Positions 25,091 through 34,995 are shown, counted from the first letter of the stretch. The stretch is 64,000 bases of DNA from Roseovarius tolerans (GCF_900109855.1 NZ_FOBO01000005.1:166562-230561), one strand, 5' to 3'. A program made the numbers and translations. The notes: generated by a model from the letters alone, not told the origin.

Positions 25091-26422
25091 ATGTTGAGCC
25101 TGTTCCAGAACCGCGACTATGCATTTCTGTTCGGCGCGCAGGTCGTTGCGCTGATCGGTACGGGGCTGTTGACCGTGGCGCTCGGCCTTCTGGCGTATGA
25201 TTTCGCGGGTGATCGCGCCGGGCTGGTGCTGGGCACGGCCTATACGATCAAGATGGTGGCCTATGTGGGCCTGTCCCCAATAGCGCAGGCCGTGGTCCAG
25301 CGCCTGCCGCGCAAGGCGGTGCTGATAGGGACCGATCTCATTCGGGCGGGGGTGGCGCTTTGCCTGCCGTTTGTCACTGATCTGTGGCAGGTCTACGGGC
25401 TGATCTTCGTGTTGCAGGCGGCCTCGGCCACCTTCACCCCGGCCTATCAGGCGGTGTTGCCCGATGTGCTGCCCGAGGAGCGCGACTATACCCGCGCGCT
25501 GTCGCTGTCGCGCATGGCCTATGATCTGGAGAACCTGACAAGCCCGGCATTGGCCGGTCTCTTGCTGACGGTGATGAGCTATCACTGGTTGTTTCTGGGC
25601 ACCGTGGCGGGGTTTGTCGGATCGGCGCTTCTGGTGGCGGTATCGGTGATCCCCGCCCTGCGTGGCCCGGCGGCGGCGCGCCCGTTCCGCGAGCGTCTGT
25701 CGCGGGGCTTGCGCATCTACCTGGCGACGCCGCGGCTGCGCGGGCTGCTGGCGCTCAATCTTGCTGCGGCTTCGGTCGGGGCCTTTGTGCTCGTGAACAC
25801 CGTGGTTATGGTCCGGGGCGGCTATGGCGCGGGCGAGACCGGTCTGGCGATTGCGATGGCGGCTTTTGGCGCGGGTTCCATGGCGGCGGCGCTGGTCCTG
25901 CCGCGCTTGCTCGATCACTTGCCCGACCGGCGGGTGATGATGGCGGGCGCACGCGGCCTGATCGCGGTGGCGCTGGTGGTCGGGACGCTGGTCTGGCTTG
26001 ACGGTTTGCCCGCTTGGGGCGTCTTCCTGCTCGTCTGGGCGGCTATCGGTTTTCTCTATTCCAGTATTCTAATGCCCTCGGGGCGCCTTCTGCGGCGCTC
26101 GGCCCACGCCGAGGACCGACCGGCCATCTTTGCCGCGCAATTTGCGCTGAGCCATGCGTGCTGGCTGCTGACTTACCCTCTGGCCGGTTGGGCGGGACAG
26201 GCGATGGGCATGGGGCCTGCCCTGATGCTGCTCGCAGGCGTGGCGGTGGTCGGGCTGGCTGTAGCGTCACGGCACTGGCCCGACGGTCTGCCGGATGCGC
26301 CCGAGCATGACCATCCGGACCTGCCCGAGGATCATCCGCATCTGCGCGCCAATGGCGGGCGGCGGCATACGCATGCCTTCGTGATCGACGACGAACATCG
26401 CGTCTGGCCCATCCACGGCTAG
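25091..26422 (+). CDS. MFS transporter with His-rich C-terminus
   Basis: This 443-residue 12-helix major facilitator of the EntS-like drug/siderophore exporter type (FQNRDYAFLFGAQVVALIGTGLL at the N-terminus; LPDVLPEERDYTRALSLSRMAYDLENLTSPALAG centrally) ends in a cytoplasmic His-rich tail (PEHDHPDLPEDHPHL, HTHAF, DDEHRVWPIHG). The tail suggests metal sensing or a link to metal homeostasis. Start at 25091 (MLSLFQNRDY) is chosen because the family begins there and GGAAGG lies upstream. Substrate unknown. Confidence 0.83.
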   Translation: MLSLFQNRDYAFLFGAQVVALIGTGLLTVALGLLAYDFAGDRAGLVLGTAYTIKMVAYVGLSPIAQAVVQRLPRKAVLIGTDLIRAGVALCLPFVTDLWQVYGLIFVLQAASATFTPAYQAVLPDVLPEERDYTRALSLSRMAYDLENLTSPALAGLLLTVMSYHWLFLGTVAGFVGSALLVAVSVIPALRGPAAARPFRERLSRGLRIYLATPRLRGLLALNLAAASVGAFVLVNTVVMVRGGYGAGETGLAIAMAAFGAGSMAAALVLPRLLDHLPDRRVMMAGARGLIAVALVVGTLVWLDGLPAWGVFLLVWAAIGFLYSSILMPSGRLLRRSAHAEDRPAIFAAQFALSHACWLLTYPLAGWAGQAMGMGPALMLLAGVAVVGLAVASRHWPDGLPDAPEHDHPDLPEDHPHLRANGGRRHTHAFVIDDEHRVWPIHG

Positions 26423-26488
26423 GACCGCCGCAATCTGGACAATCGCACGCGCCTGTGACAAAGCCCGCGCGACAGTCAGGAGACGCCC

Positions 26489-27814
26489 ATGACCACCACC
26501 CGTTTCGCCCCGTCGCCCACCGGATACATCCATGTGGGCAACCTGCGCACCGCGCTGATGAACTACATGATCGCCGCCAAGGCGGGGGGTACCTTCATCC
26601 TGCGCATCGACGACACCGATCCGGAGCGTTCCAAGCAGGAATATGTGGACGCGATCAAGTACGATCTCGAATGGCTGGGCCTGCATTGGGACCGGGTTGA
26701 ACGGCAATCCGAACGGCTTGACCGCTATGCCGAAGCCGCTGACCGGCTGCGTGAAATGGGCCGGTTCTACGAGGCGTTCGAGACGCCGACGGAGCTTGAC
26801 CTCAAGCGCAAGAAGCAGCTCAACATGGGCCGCCCGCCAGTCTATGACCGCGCGGCACTGAGCCTGTCGGAAGAGGAGCGTGCGGCCCTGCGCGCCGAGC
26901 GCGGTAACGGCGTCTGGCGTTTCAAGCTCGATCAGGAGCGGATCATCTGGCAGGACGGTATTCTGGGCGAGATTTCCATCGACGCGGCCTCGGTCTCTGA
27001 TCCGGTGCTCATTCGCGGCGACGGGCAGGTGCTCTATACCTTGGCCTCCGTGGTGGATGATGTGGAAATGGGTGTAACCCATGTGGTGCGCGGCTCGGAC
27101 CATGTGACCAATACCGCGACGCAGATCCAGATCATCGAGGCGCTTGGCGGTACACCGCCGCAATTCGCGCATCACTCGCTTTTGACCGGACCGCAGGGCG
27201 AGGCATTGTCGAAACGGCTCGGCACGCTCAGCTTGCGCGATCTGCGCGCGCGTGGGGTGGAGCCGATGGCACTCCTGAGCCTGATGGCGCGGCTTGGCTC
27301 GGCTGATCCTGTGGAGTTGCGCAGCGACATGGCAGAGCTGATCGAGGGCTTCGACATCGAGCGGTTCGGTGCCGCGCCGACCAAGTTTGACGAAAACGAC
27401 CTCTTTCCGCTCACCGCCCGGATCATCGGTGCGCGTCCCTATGAGGCGGTGGCCGGGACCATCGCAGAGATTGGCGTGCCCGACAATCTTGCGCCGCAAT
27501 TCTGGGAGGTCACGCGCGAGAACGTCACCACGCTCAATGATCTCGAGGCGTGGTGGGCGATGTTCCGCGACGGGGCCGAGCCGGTGATCGAAGAGGAGGA
27601 TCGCGCCTTCATCGCCGAGGCGATGGCGCTCTTGCCAGAGGGGCCGCATGACAATGAGACCTGGGGCAAGTGGACAACGGCCGTCAAGGACACCACGGGG
27701 CGCAAGGGCAAGGGCCTGTTCATGCCGCTGCGTCTGGCATTGACCGGACAGGCGCGCGGGCCGGAGATGGCGAAAGTTCTGCCGCTTTTGCAGGTGATCA
27801 AGGCAAGAAACTGA
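26489..27814 (+). CDS. gltX: Glutamyl-tRNA synthetase
   Basis: This 441-residue class I synthetase charges tRNA(Glu) with glutamate. The HIGH-type motif is SPTGYIHVGNLRTAL at residues 6-20 and the KMSKS-type loop is GEALSKRLGTLSLRDLR near 237, where the first lysine is replaced by Ala but LSKR remains. The C-terminal anticodon-binding helices are present to the end. Alphaproteobacteria often have two gltX genes and this shorter form fits the second type. It overlaps the convergent DUF2254 gene by 17 bp at the 3' end. Confidence 0.9.
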   Translation: MTTTRFAPSPTGYIHVGNLRTALMNYMIAAKAGGTFILRIDDTDPERSKQEYVDAIKYDLEWLGLHWDRVERQSERLDRYAEAADRLREMGRFYEAFETPTELDLKRKKQLNMGRPPVYDRAALSLSEEERAALRAERGNGVWRFKLDQERIIWQDGILGEISIDAASVSDPVLIRGDGQVLYTLASVVDDVEMGVTHVVRGSDHVTNTATQIQIIEALGGTPPQFAHHSLLTGPQGEALSKRLGTLSLRDLRARGVEPMALLSLMARLGSADPVELRSDMAELIEGFDIERFGAAPTKFDENDLFPLTARIIGARPYEAVAGTIAEIGVPDNLAPQFWEVTRENVTTLNDLEAWWAMFRDGAEPVIEEEDRAFIAEAMALLPEGPHDNETWGKWTTAVKDTTGRKGKGLFMPLRLALTGQARGPEMAKVLPLLQVIKARN

Positions 27815-29066
27815 TCCCGCCGGTCGCGTCGCGCAGACGCCTGCGCTCGCGGTCAAGCGGCAGCGCCGCGTCGGCATACTCGAGCGCGCGCGCCGACATG
27901 TCGCGCGCGGCCTCGGCCAAGTCTGTATCCGGGGCATCTGCAATCCGCCCGAGCGCGTCGAGCAGGCGCAAGGCCACCTCGATCTGATCGGCTCCGTCGC
28001 GCGCCGTCCCGGCAAAGGCGTTCTCGATCATCGCGTGACGTGCGGTATCTGGCAGAAAGATGCGCGGGAAAAGCGGCTTGGTCTTTTTCGGCTCGGCATG
28101 TGCCCATTCAAGCAGCAGCTTTTCCTGACGGCAAATCACGGCAATTGCGGTGCCCGGATCGTTGATCCCGGGCGAGAGGGCGCGCGAGGCGGTCTCGGAC
28201 AGCACGAGCAACCCGTAGGAGGCATCCTGCTCAAATGTGCGATGCGTACCGATGGTCAGGCGGCGCGCGATGGCCCCGGTCTCGCCATCCTTGACGCCGG
28301 TGGCATGGCCGATGATCTGTCCCTCGATCAGATAGTCGCCCGGACGGGCATAGAGATAGACCCGCGTCTGATCAGATTTCAGCCGCTCGTTGATGCCCGG
28401 CATATCGATGAACTGCACATAGCCCGTCGCCGGGGCCGTGAGCGGGCTGGCCTGTGCGGGAATGGCCGTCTCCTGCGTCATCACCACCCCTCCGAGAGAG
28501 GGCAGGCGGCGAGCGCGAATGAGGCAGGCGCGCGCGGCGGCCTCGGTCGCCTCGAGCGTAGCATCCATGCTGCCGAGATCGCTCAGGTGGTGAATCCAGC
28601 GCAGGAGCGCCAGCAAAACCAGCACGACGACCGCCACGGTGAAGCCGAGAACCAGCACGCTGGAGCCTTCGGGATAGACGTTCGACTTGATCAGGATGAT
28701 AGAACTGAGCGCATAAACGAAGGCCCCGATAAAGACCGCAAGCGCAGTATGCGTGGTGGTGTCGGCCAGCAGGATACGGTGCACGCGCGGGGTGGTCTGC
28801 TGCGCCGCAGCATTGTGCGCCGTCACCATGACGTTGAGCGAGAAGGTGCTGACCGCGAGCATGCCAGAGGCAAGGATCGACAGGATCGGCATCACCGATT
28901 CGGTGGTGAAGCGGTCTTTCAGCGCCGTGGGGATCTGGTCTTCGAGCAGGATCGATACCGCCGCCGCCAGCACGGCAAGCAGGGCGAAAAGGCTGACCCG
29001 CAGCCAGAGCTTGCGGCTGAGCCGCAAGAGGGTCATGACCCATGTCGAGAGGAAATTGAACTTCAC
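27798..29066 (-). CDS. DUF2254 membrane protein
   Basis: This 422-residue protein has four membrane helices in the first 165 residues (starting LFALLAVLAAAVSILLED and including SILASGMLAVSTFSLNVMV) and a long soluble C-terminal domain with ATGYVQFIDMPG, RPGDYLIEG and SPGINDPGTAIAVI, all typical of DUF2254. The family is widespread and functionally uncharacterised; the soluble part resembles a sensory or channel-gating domain. It appears monocistronic. Confidence 0.85.
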   Translation of the reverse strand: MKFNFLSTWVMTLLRLSRKLWLRVSLFALLAVLAAAVSILLEDQIPTALKDRFTTESVMPILSILASGMLAVSTFSLNVMVTAHNAAAQQTTPRVHRILLADTTTHTALAVFIGAFVYALSSIILIKSNVYPEGSSVLVLGFTVAVVVLVLLALLRWIHHLSDLGSMDATLEATEAAARACLIRARRLPSLGGVVMTQETAIPAQASPLTAPATGYVQFIDMPGINERLKSDQTRVYLYARPGDYLIEGQIIGHATGVKDGETGAIARRLTIGTHRTFEQDASYGLLVLSETASRALSPGINDPGTAIAVICRQEKLLLEWAHAEPKKTKPLFPRIFLPDTARHAMIENAFAGTARDGADQIEVALRLLDALGRIADAPDTDLAEAARDMSARALEYADAALPLDRERRRLRDATGGISFLP

Positions 29067-29142
29067 CGCACGCGCCTTCTGTCACCGATCTGAGACTCGA
29101 TAGTGACGCGCCTGCCGGGGCCTGTCGATGGGTGGCCTTGCG

Positions 29143-29715
29143 TCATTCTTGGGCCGCGATAATCGGCGGGCCAAGCCGGGCGAGGTGCAGGTCAGTCAAC
29201 TCTCGCTCTGCGCCGCTCAGAACCTGATGCCGGGGATAGCGCGGGGCGGTGCGGTCATCCAGAATGGGCGCGTCCCAGCCGTGGGTAGTCTCGAAGAACC
29301 GCGCCACCCCGGACTCGCCGAACTCGCGCAGATAGCCCTGCACCACGACATCGACATAGCTGAGCAGGATGGGATGCGCCTCGGTCGGTGCGCCGTGATG
29401 GCCGTCGGGGATGGTATAGACCGCGATCTCGGGCGCGTGGGGCAGGGCGTGGCGCACCTGATGCGCGGCCGGTGCGCGGATATAGGCCGCCTCGCGCGCA
29501 TCGAGCGCGGGCCAGTCTGCCCCGGGGACCGGCGCGATCAGGCCGTCGATCTCAGACCCCTCTTCGGGCACCACCGTCAGATAGGCCACCGGTCGCAGAT
29601 CGGTGTGCCGCCAGATGCGCCGCCAGCCCCTGAGATGGGCCGCCTGCGCATCGTCGAACACATGGGTGGCTCGGTTCACGAGGCTGCCATAGCCGAAGAA
29701 ATATGCATCCTGCAT
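29143..29715 (-). CDS. Gamma-glutamylcyclotransferase (ChaC-like) family protein
   Basis: This 190-residue protein begins QDAYFFGYGSLVNRATHVFD, containing the FGYGSL substrate loop of the gamma-glutamylcyclotransferase fold, and has an acidic residue context (DAREAAYIRAP) where the catalytic Glu usually lies. It may degrade glutathione or gamma-glutamyl dipeptides, or tidy conjugates. The start at 29715 is set by the family's N-terminus; the frame is open upstream but crosses the promoter and the Rrf2 gene. It is divergent from the Rrf2 regulator across 90 bp. Confidence 0.8.
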   Translation of the reverse strand: MQDAYFFGYGSLVNRATHVFDDAQAAHLRGWRRIWRHTDLRPVAYLTVVPEEGSEIDGLIAPVPGADWPALDAREAAYIRAPAAHQVRHALPHAPEIAVYTIPDGHHGAPTEAHPILLSYVDVVVQGYLREFGESGVARFFETTHGWDAPILDDRTAPRYPRHQVLSGAERELTDLHLARLGPPIIAAQE

Positions 29716-29734
29716 GAAGGTTTCGCCGCTCCTT

Positions 29735-29746
29735 TGATCTGAATCA
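29735..29746. promoter_or_regulatory. Short palindrome in the divergent Rrf2 promoter region
   Basis: TGAT-CTGA-ATCA (29735-29746) lies between the ChaC-like gene and the Rrf2 regulator, next to the AT-rich run GGTTTTTTAGTAG. It is the only clear dyad in the 90-bp gap and could be an autoregulatory site, but it is short and may be chance. Confidence 0.3.
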
Positions 29747-29805
29747 TGGTTTTTTAGTAGTCTCGGGGCAATCCTCGCCGAATTCAAGCAAGGGAACCAG
29801 ACACC

Positions 29806-30258
29806 ATGCGGATCACCAAACGCACCAATATCGCCATCCGCCTGCTCATGTTCTGCGCCGCCAATGAGGGGCGTCTGGTCACCAAGTCCGAGATCGCAGA
29901 ACGGTGCAACACTTCTGAAAGCCACTTGGCACAGATCATCAACAAATTGGGTCAGCTTGGGTTCCTGCATACGCAACGCGGGCGTAGCGGCGGCGTGACC
30001 CTTGGCCGACCGATGTCGGAGATCCGGGTGGGCGAGGTGTTTCGCCGGCTAGAAGAAAACACCCCCGTCGCCGAGTGCTTTGCCGATGTGGACAATACCT
30101 GCCCGCTGACCGAAGCCTGCCGGTTGCGGGTGGCGCTCGTGGACGCGGTCGAGGCGTTTTATGCCCATCTCGACGAGGTGACGCTCGATGCTCTGGTCTG
30201 CGACAACGAGGCGCTTTTCACGATTTTTTCAGCCGTGCCCTGCATGAAACGGGCTTGA
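29806..30258 (+). CDS. Rrf2-family iron-sulfur transcriptional regulator (RirA/NsrR type)
   Basis: This 150-residue regulator has an N-terminal winged helix (TKSEIAERCNTSESHLAQIINKLGQLGFL), a wing with GRSGGVTLGRP, and three cysteines C91, C99 and C105 that would hold a [4Fe-4S] or [2Fe-2S] cluster. That spacing equals the one reported for rhizobial RirA (iron) and is close to that of NsrR (nitric oxide). Placement does not decide between them: no NO-detoxification or siderophore gene adjoins. GAACCAGAC precedes the start with a weak Shine-Dalgarno. Confidence 0.82.
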   Translation: MRITKRTNIAIRLLMFCAANEGRLVTKSEIAERCNTSESHLAQIINKLGQLGFLHTQRGRSGGVTLGRPMSEIRVGEVFRRLEENTPVAECFADVDNTCPLTEACRLRVALVDAVEAFYAHLDEVTLDALVCDNEALFTIFSAVPCMKRA

Positions 30259-30289
30259 AGGCCTGCGCGCGGTATACTAGCGTGCACGC

Positions 30290-30455
30290 TGACTGGACAG
30301 GGAGAACTGGCGCGTGCCAGTGCCGAAGGAGCAACCGCCCCGGAAACTCTCAGGCAACAGGGACCTGCCCGGTCAAATGAACTCTGGAGAGACCCGGCTG
30401 CGACATGCGGGGCGCCGAAGGGATAGCGATCTCAGGCGAAAGGACAGAGGGGGCA
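30290..30455 (+). promoter_or_regulatory. Tandem glycine riboswitch
   Basis: Two consecutive aptamers precede gcvT. The first (about 30299-30366) contains GGGAGA, GCCGAAGGAGCAACC and ACTCTCAGGCAACAGGGACC. The second (about 30374-30450) contains GGAGAGACC, GCCGAAGGGATAGCGATCTC and AGGCGAAAGGACAGAGG. These are the conserved blocks of the gcvT RNA element. A TATACT box at 30273-30278 could be the promoter -10. In known examples glycine binding switches on gcv expression. About 90 nt of expression platform follow before the gcvT start. Confidence 0.93.
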
Positions 30456-30541
30456 TCGCGGCGCAGCCTGTCGGCTTGCGTCTTGTCGGTGCCGGAGCGA
30501 TCAGCACATGATCCGGCCCGGAGGGATAGGGAAGGACGCTG

Positions 30542-31666
30542 ATGGCTGATCTGGAAATCACACCGCTCAACGCGCTGCACCGCGAATTGGGGGCCAAAAT
30601 GGTGCCCTTCGCGGGTTATGACATGCCGGTGCAATATCCCATGGGCGTGATGAAGGAACATCTGCATTGCCGCGCCAGCGCGGGGCTGGTCGATGTCAGC
30701 CACATGGGGCAGGTGATCCTGCGCGCGCCGGGCGGCTATGCAGAGGTGGCCCGCGCGATAGAGGCACTGGTGCCGGTCGACCTGCTGGGTCTGGGCGTGA
30801 TGCGGCAGCGCTACGGGTTTTTCACCAATGAGGATGGCGGCATTCTCGATGACCTGATGCTGGCCAATCGTGGCGATCACATGTTTGTCGTGGTCAATGC
30901 CGCCTGTAAGGCCGACGATGTCGCGCATATGCGGGCCGGGCTGTCTGGCGTCGAGGTCGAGGAGGTCACCGACCGCGCACTTTTGGCCCTTCAGGGGCCT
31001 GCCGCCGAGGCCGTGCTGGCGGGGCTGGTGCCGGGGGTCGCCGAGATGCGCTTCATGGATGTTGGCATTGTCGGGTCCGAGTTCGCGGATTTGTGGATCT
31101 CTCGCTCGGGCTATACCGGCGAGGACGGCTATGAGATCTCCGTGACCGAAGATCAGGCTGAACCATTGGCGCGTGCGCTGCTAGCGCATGAGGCGGTGGC
31201 GCCCATCGGCCTCGGCGCGCGTGACAGCCTGCGGCTGGAGGCGGGCCTGTGTCTATACGGGCACGATATCGACACCACCACCAGCCCGGTTGAGGCGAGT
31301 CTCAACTGGGCCATCCAGAAGGTGCGCCGCGCAGGCGGCGACCGGGCCGGGGGCTTTCCGGGGGCCGCGCGAATTCTGAATGAGCTGCAGACCGGCGCAG
31401 CCCGCGCCCGCGTCGGCCTGCGCCCCGAAGGCCGCGCGCCGATGCGCGAGTGCACGCCGCTTTTCGCCTCAGCCGAGGGTGGCGATCCAGTCGGCCATGT
31501 CACCTCCGGTGCCTTCGGGCCTACGATCGAAGGGCCGATGTCAATGGGCTATGTCCCCGCTGACATGGCCACCGAGGGAAACGAGCTTTTCGGGGAGGTG
31601 CGCGGCAAGCGCCTGCCTGTCCGGGTGGCAAAGCTGCCCTTCATCCCCGCCAATTTCAAACGCTGA
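30542..31666 (+). CDS. gcvT: Glycine cleavage system T protein (aminomethyltransferase)
   Basis: This 374-residue tetrahydrofolate-dependent aminomethyltransferase takes the methylamine-derived carbon from lipoylated H protein, releasing ammonia and forming 5,10-methylene-THF. Family signs include the N-terminal LHRELGAKMVPFAGYDMPVQY, DVSHMGQ, and the folate-binding ISRSGYTGEDGYEI. The C-terminal barrel ends with RLPVRVAKLPFIPANFKR. It heads the riboswitch-controlled operon gcvT-gcvH-gcvP; gcvH starts 21 bp later. Confidence 0.95.
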   Translation: MADLEITPLNALHRELGAKMVPFAGYDMPVQYPMGVMKEHLHCRASAGLVDVSHMGQVILRAPGGYAEVARAIEALVPVDLLGLGVMRQRYGFFTNEDGGILDDLMLANRGDHMFVVVNAACKADDVAHMRAGLSGVEVEEVTDRALLALQGPAAEAVLAGLVPGVAEMRFMDVGIVGSEFADLWISRSGYTGEDGYEISVTEDQAEPLARALLAHEAVAPIGLGARDSLRLEAGLCLYGHDIDTTTSPVEASLNWAIQKVRRAGGDRAGGFPGAARILNELQTGAARARVGLRPEGRAPMRECTPLFASAEGGDPVGHVTSGAFGPTIEGPMSMGYVPADMATEGNELFGEVRGKRLPVRVAKLPFIPANFKR

Positions 31667-31687
31667 ACCAGCATCAGGGAGCACAAG

Positions 31688-32047
31688 ATGAAATTCACCG
31701 AAGAACATGAATGGCTGCGCGACGAGGACGGTGTCATTGTCGTGGGCATCACCGAACATGCCAGCGAACAGTTGGGCGATGTGGTCTTTGTCGAACTGCC
31801 CGAGGTCGGCAAGCAGGTCACCAAGGATGACGAGATCGTTGTGATCGAGAGCGTCAAGGCGGCCTCGGACATCCTCGCCCCCATCGACGGCGAGATCGTC
31901 GAGGTCAACGAGACGCTCACCGATGAGCCCGGCAAGGTCAATGACGACCCGCAGGGCGATGCGTGGTTCTTCAAGATGAAGCCGAGCGAGCCCAGCCAGA
32001 TGGACGACCTGATGGATGAGGCCGCCTACAAGAAATACATCGGCTGA
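31688..32047 (+). CDS. gcvH: Glycine cleavage system H protein
   Basis: This 119-residue lipoyl carrier shuttles the aminomethyl group between P, T and L proteins. The lipoylation lysine is K57 in VVIESVKAASDI. The opening MKFTEEHEWLRDEDGVIVVG and the C-terminal MDDLMDEAAYKKYIG are standard. GGGAGCACAAG upstream is the ribosome-binding region. Second gene of the gcv operon. Confidence 0.96.
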   Translation: MKFTEEHEWLRDEDGVIVVGITEHASEQLGDVVFVELPEVGKQVTKDDEIVVIESVKAASDILAPIDGEIVEVNETLTDEPGKVNDDPQGDAWFFKMKPSEPSQMDDLMDEAAYKKYIG

Positions 32048-32059
32048 GGTTTCGCCCTC

Positions 32060-32115
32060 AGTGAGAGTATTTTTGGAAAGATGAAGCAGGGGGCCGGCGC
32101 GCGCCGCCCCCGGAT
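32060..32115 (+). repeat. Dispersed intergenic repeat, partial copy C
   Basis: GTGAGAGTATTTTTGGAAAGATGAAG followed by a GC-rich block (GGGGGCCGGCGCGCGCCGCCCCC) fills the gcvH-gcvP gap. The AGAGTATTTTTG core is shared with copy B at 38057-38111, here with the GC hairpin on the other side. Confidence 0.5.
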
Positions 32116-32132
32116 GCGATGAGGACACCGCC

Positions 32133-34982
32133 ATGCCGTTCAAAGCGACCGACTATCTGCCTTATGATTTCGCCAATCGCCGCCATATCGGACCCTCGCC
32201 AGAGGAGATGGGCGAGATGTTCGAGGTGCTGGGCGTGGAAACGCTTGAGGCGCTGATCGACGAGACTGTGCCGAAATCCATCCGGCAGGAGGCTCCGCTC
32301 GATTTCGGCAAGCCCAAGTCGGAAAGCGAATTGCTGCATCACATGTGGCAGACAGCCTCAAAGAACAAGGTGCTGACCTCGCTGATCGGGCAGGGCTATC
32401 ATGGCACCGTCACGCCCCCGGCGATCCAGCGCAATATCTTCGAGAACCCGGCCTGGTACACCGCCTATACCCCCTATCAGCCGGAAATCAGCCAGGGGCG
32501 GCTTGAGGCGCTGTTGAACTTTCAGACCATGGTCAGCGACCTCACGGGTCTGGAGATCGCCAATGCCTCGCTTCTCGATGAGGCGACGGCGGCGGCCGAG
32601 GCGATGACCATGGCGCAGCGCGTCGCCAAGTCCAAGGCTCGGGCGTTCTTTATCGACGAGAATTGCCACCCGCAGAACATCGCCGTGATGCAGACCCGCG
32701 CTGCACCTCTGGATATCGAGGTGATCGTCGGCGCGCCCGAAGAGATGGAGGCCGACAAGGTGTTCGGCGCGATCTTCCAGTATCCCGGCACGCATGGGCA
32801 TCTGCGCGATTTCAGCGCCGAGATCGCGGCATTGCACGAGGTCAAGGCCATCGGCATCGTGATCGCCGATCCGCTGGCGCTGACCCTGCTGAAGGAGCCG
32901 GGGGCCATGGGGGCCGATATCGCCGTTGGGTCGACACAGCGGTTTGGCGTGCCGGTGGGCTATGGTGGCCCGCATGCCGCCTATATGGCCACGAAAGACG
33001 CCTATAAGCGCGCCCTGCCGGGGCGGATCGTGGGGGTGAGCGTGGACAGCCACGGCAACCGTGCCTACCGCCTCAGCCTGCAGACCCGCGAGCAGCATAT
33101 CCGCCGCGAGAAAGCCACCTCGAATGTCTGCACCGCGCAGGCGCTCTTGGCTGTGATGGCGTCGATGTATGCCGTTTTCCATGGGCCCAAGGGCCTGCGC
33201 GCCATCGCGCAGCGCATCCATCGCAAGACCGTGCGACTGGCCAAGGGGCTGGAGGCGGCGGGCTTTCACGTCGAGCCGGGTGATTTCTTCGATACGATCA
33301 CCGTCGATGTGGGCCTTCTGCAACGCGGCGTGCTGCAATCGGCGGTGCGCGAGGGCGTGAACCTGCGCCGCGTCGGCGATACCAAGATCGGCATCACTTT
33401 GGATGAGCGCACCCGCACCAAGACCGTGGAGGCGGTCTGGCGCGCCTTTGGCATCATCATGGAAGACAGCGACTTCACACCCGAGTATCGCATCCCTGAG
33501 GTGCTGCAGCGCGAGAGTGCTTATTTGACCCATCCGATCTTTCACATGAACCGGGCCGAGACCGAGATGATGCGCTACATGCGCCGTCTGGCGGATCGCG
33601 ATCTGGCGCTCGACCGGGCAATGATCCCGCTTGGGTCCTGCACGATGAAGCTCAATTCCGCCGCCGAGATGATGCCGGTCAGCTGGCGCGAATTCTCGCT
33701 GCTGCATCCCTTTGTCCCGGCGGATCAGGCGCTTGGCTACAAGGAGATGATCGACGATCTGTCAGCAAAACTGTGCGACATCACCGGCTATGCCGCGATT
33801 TCGATGCAGCCCAATTCTGGCGCGCAGGGGGAGTATGCGGGCCTCTTGAGCATCGCGGCCTATCACCGCGCCAATGGCGAGGGGCATCGCAAGATGTGTC
33901 TGATCCCCGTGAGCGCGCATGGCACCAACCCGGCGAGCGCGCATATGGTGGGCTGGGATGTGGTCGTCGTGAAATCCGCCGAGAACGGCGATATCGACGT
34001 GGAGGATTTCCGCGCCAAGGCCGAGAAATACTCCGAAAACCTCGCCGGCTGCATGATCACCTACCCCTCGACGCATGGCGTCTTCGAGGAGACGGTGCGC
34101 GAGGTCTGTGCCATTACCCACGAACACGGCGGGCAGGTCTATATCGACGGGGCCAACATGAACGCCATGGTCGGTCTCGCGCGCCCCGGCGATGTGGGCG
34201 GCGATGTGAGCCACCTCAACCTGCACAAGACATTCTGCATCCCGCATGGTGGCGGCGGTCCTGGCATGGGACCCATCGGAGTCAAGGCGCATCTGGTGCC
34301 GCATCTTCCGGGCCATCCGGCGACGGGCGGCGAAGAGGGGCCGGTGAGTGCCGCGCCCTATGGCTCGCCCTCGCTGTTGCCGATTTCATGGGCCTATTGC
34401 CTGATGATGGGCGGTGCGGGCCTGACGCAGGCGACGCGGGTGGCGATCCTCAATGCCAACTACATCGCCAAGCGGCTGGAGGGGGCCTATGACGTGCTCT
34501 ACAAAGGGCCGACGGGACGGGTGGCGCATGAATGCATCCTGGATACCCGCCCGTTTGAGAAGAGCGCGGGCGTCACCGTGGACGATATCGCCAAGCGGCT
34601 GATGGATTGCGGCTTTCACGCGCCCACGATGAGCTTTCCGGTGCCCGGCACGCTGATGGTGGAGCCGACTGAGAGCGAGACCAAGGCCGAACTGGACCGC
34701 TTCATCGACGCGATGCTGGCCATCCGTCAGGAGATCCGCGACATCGAAGAGGGGCGGATGGAGGCCGAGAACAACCCGCTCAAGAACGCGCCGCACACGA
34801 TGGAGGATCTCATTCGCGAGTGGGACCGGCCCTATAGCCGCGAACAGGGCTGTTTCCCGCCGGGAGCGTTCCGGGTGGACAAGTACTGGCCGCCGGTCAA
34901 CCGGGTGGACAATGTCTATGGGGACCGGCACCTGATTTGCACCTGCCCGCCGCTTGAGGACTATGCCGAGGCGGCGGAATAG
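32133..34982 (+). CDS. gcvP: Glycine dehydrogenase (decarboxylating), P protein
   Basis: This 949-residue single-chain PLP enzyme decarboxylates glycine and loads the aminomethyl group on GcvH. The N-terminal (former subunit 1) half begins [19 protein letters not shown]. The PLP-binding lysine lies in [18 protein letters not shown] in the C-terminal half. Length is typical of the fused form. It is the last gene of the operon and is followed 14 bp later by an intrinsic terminator. Confidence 0.96.
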   Translation: MPFKATDYLPYDFANRRHIGPSPEEMGEMFEVLGVETLEALIDETVPKSIRQEAPLDFGKPKSESELLHHMWQTASKNKVLTSLIGQGYHGTVTPPAIQRNIFENPAWYTAYTPYQPEISQGRLEALLNFQTMVSDLTGLEIANASLLDEATAAAEAMTMAQRVAKSKARAFFIDENCHPQNIAVMQTRAAPLDIEVIVGAPEEMEADKVFGAIFQYPGTHGHLRDFSAEIAALHEVKAIGIVIADPLALTLLKEPGAMGADIAVGSTQRFGVPVGYGGPHAAYMATKDAYKRALPGRIVGVSVDSHGNRAYRLSLQTREQHIRREKATSNVCTAQALLAVMASMYAVFHGPKGLRAIAQRIHRKTVRLAKGLEAAGFHVEPGDFFDTITVDVGLLQRGVLQSAVREGVNLRRVGDTKIGITLDERTRTKTVEAVWRAFGIIMEDSDFTPEYRIPEVLQRESAYLTHPIFHMNRAETEMMRYMRRLADRDLALDRAMIPLGSCTMKLNSAAEMMPVSWREFSLLHPFVPADQALGYKEMIDDLSAKLCDITGYAAISMQPNSGAQGEYAGLLSIAAYHRANGEGHRKMCLIPVSAHGTNPASAHMVGWDVVVVKSAENGDIDVEDFRAKAEKYSENLAGCMITYPSTHGVFEETVREVCAITHEHGGQVYIDGANMNAMVGLARPGDVGGDVSHLNLHKTFCIPHGGGGPGMGPIGVKAHLVPHLPGHPATGGEEGPVSAAPYGSPSLLPISWAYCLMMGGAGLTQATRVAILNANYIAKRLEGAYDVLYKGPTGRVAHECILDTRPFEKSAGVTVDDIAKRLMDCGFHAPTMSFPVPGTLMVEPTESETKAELDRFIDAMLAIRQEIRDIEEGRMEAENNPLKNAPHTMEDLIREWDRPYSREQGCFPPGAFRVDKYWPPVNRVDNVYGDRHLICTCPPLEDYAEAAE

Positions 34983-34995
34983 GACTGCAAGAAAT

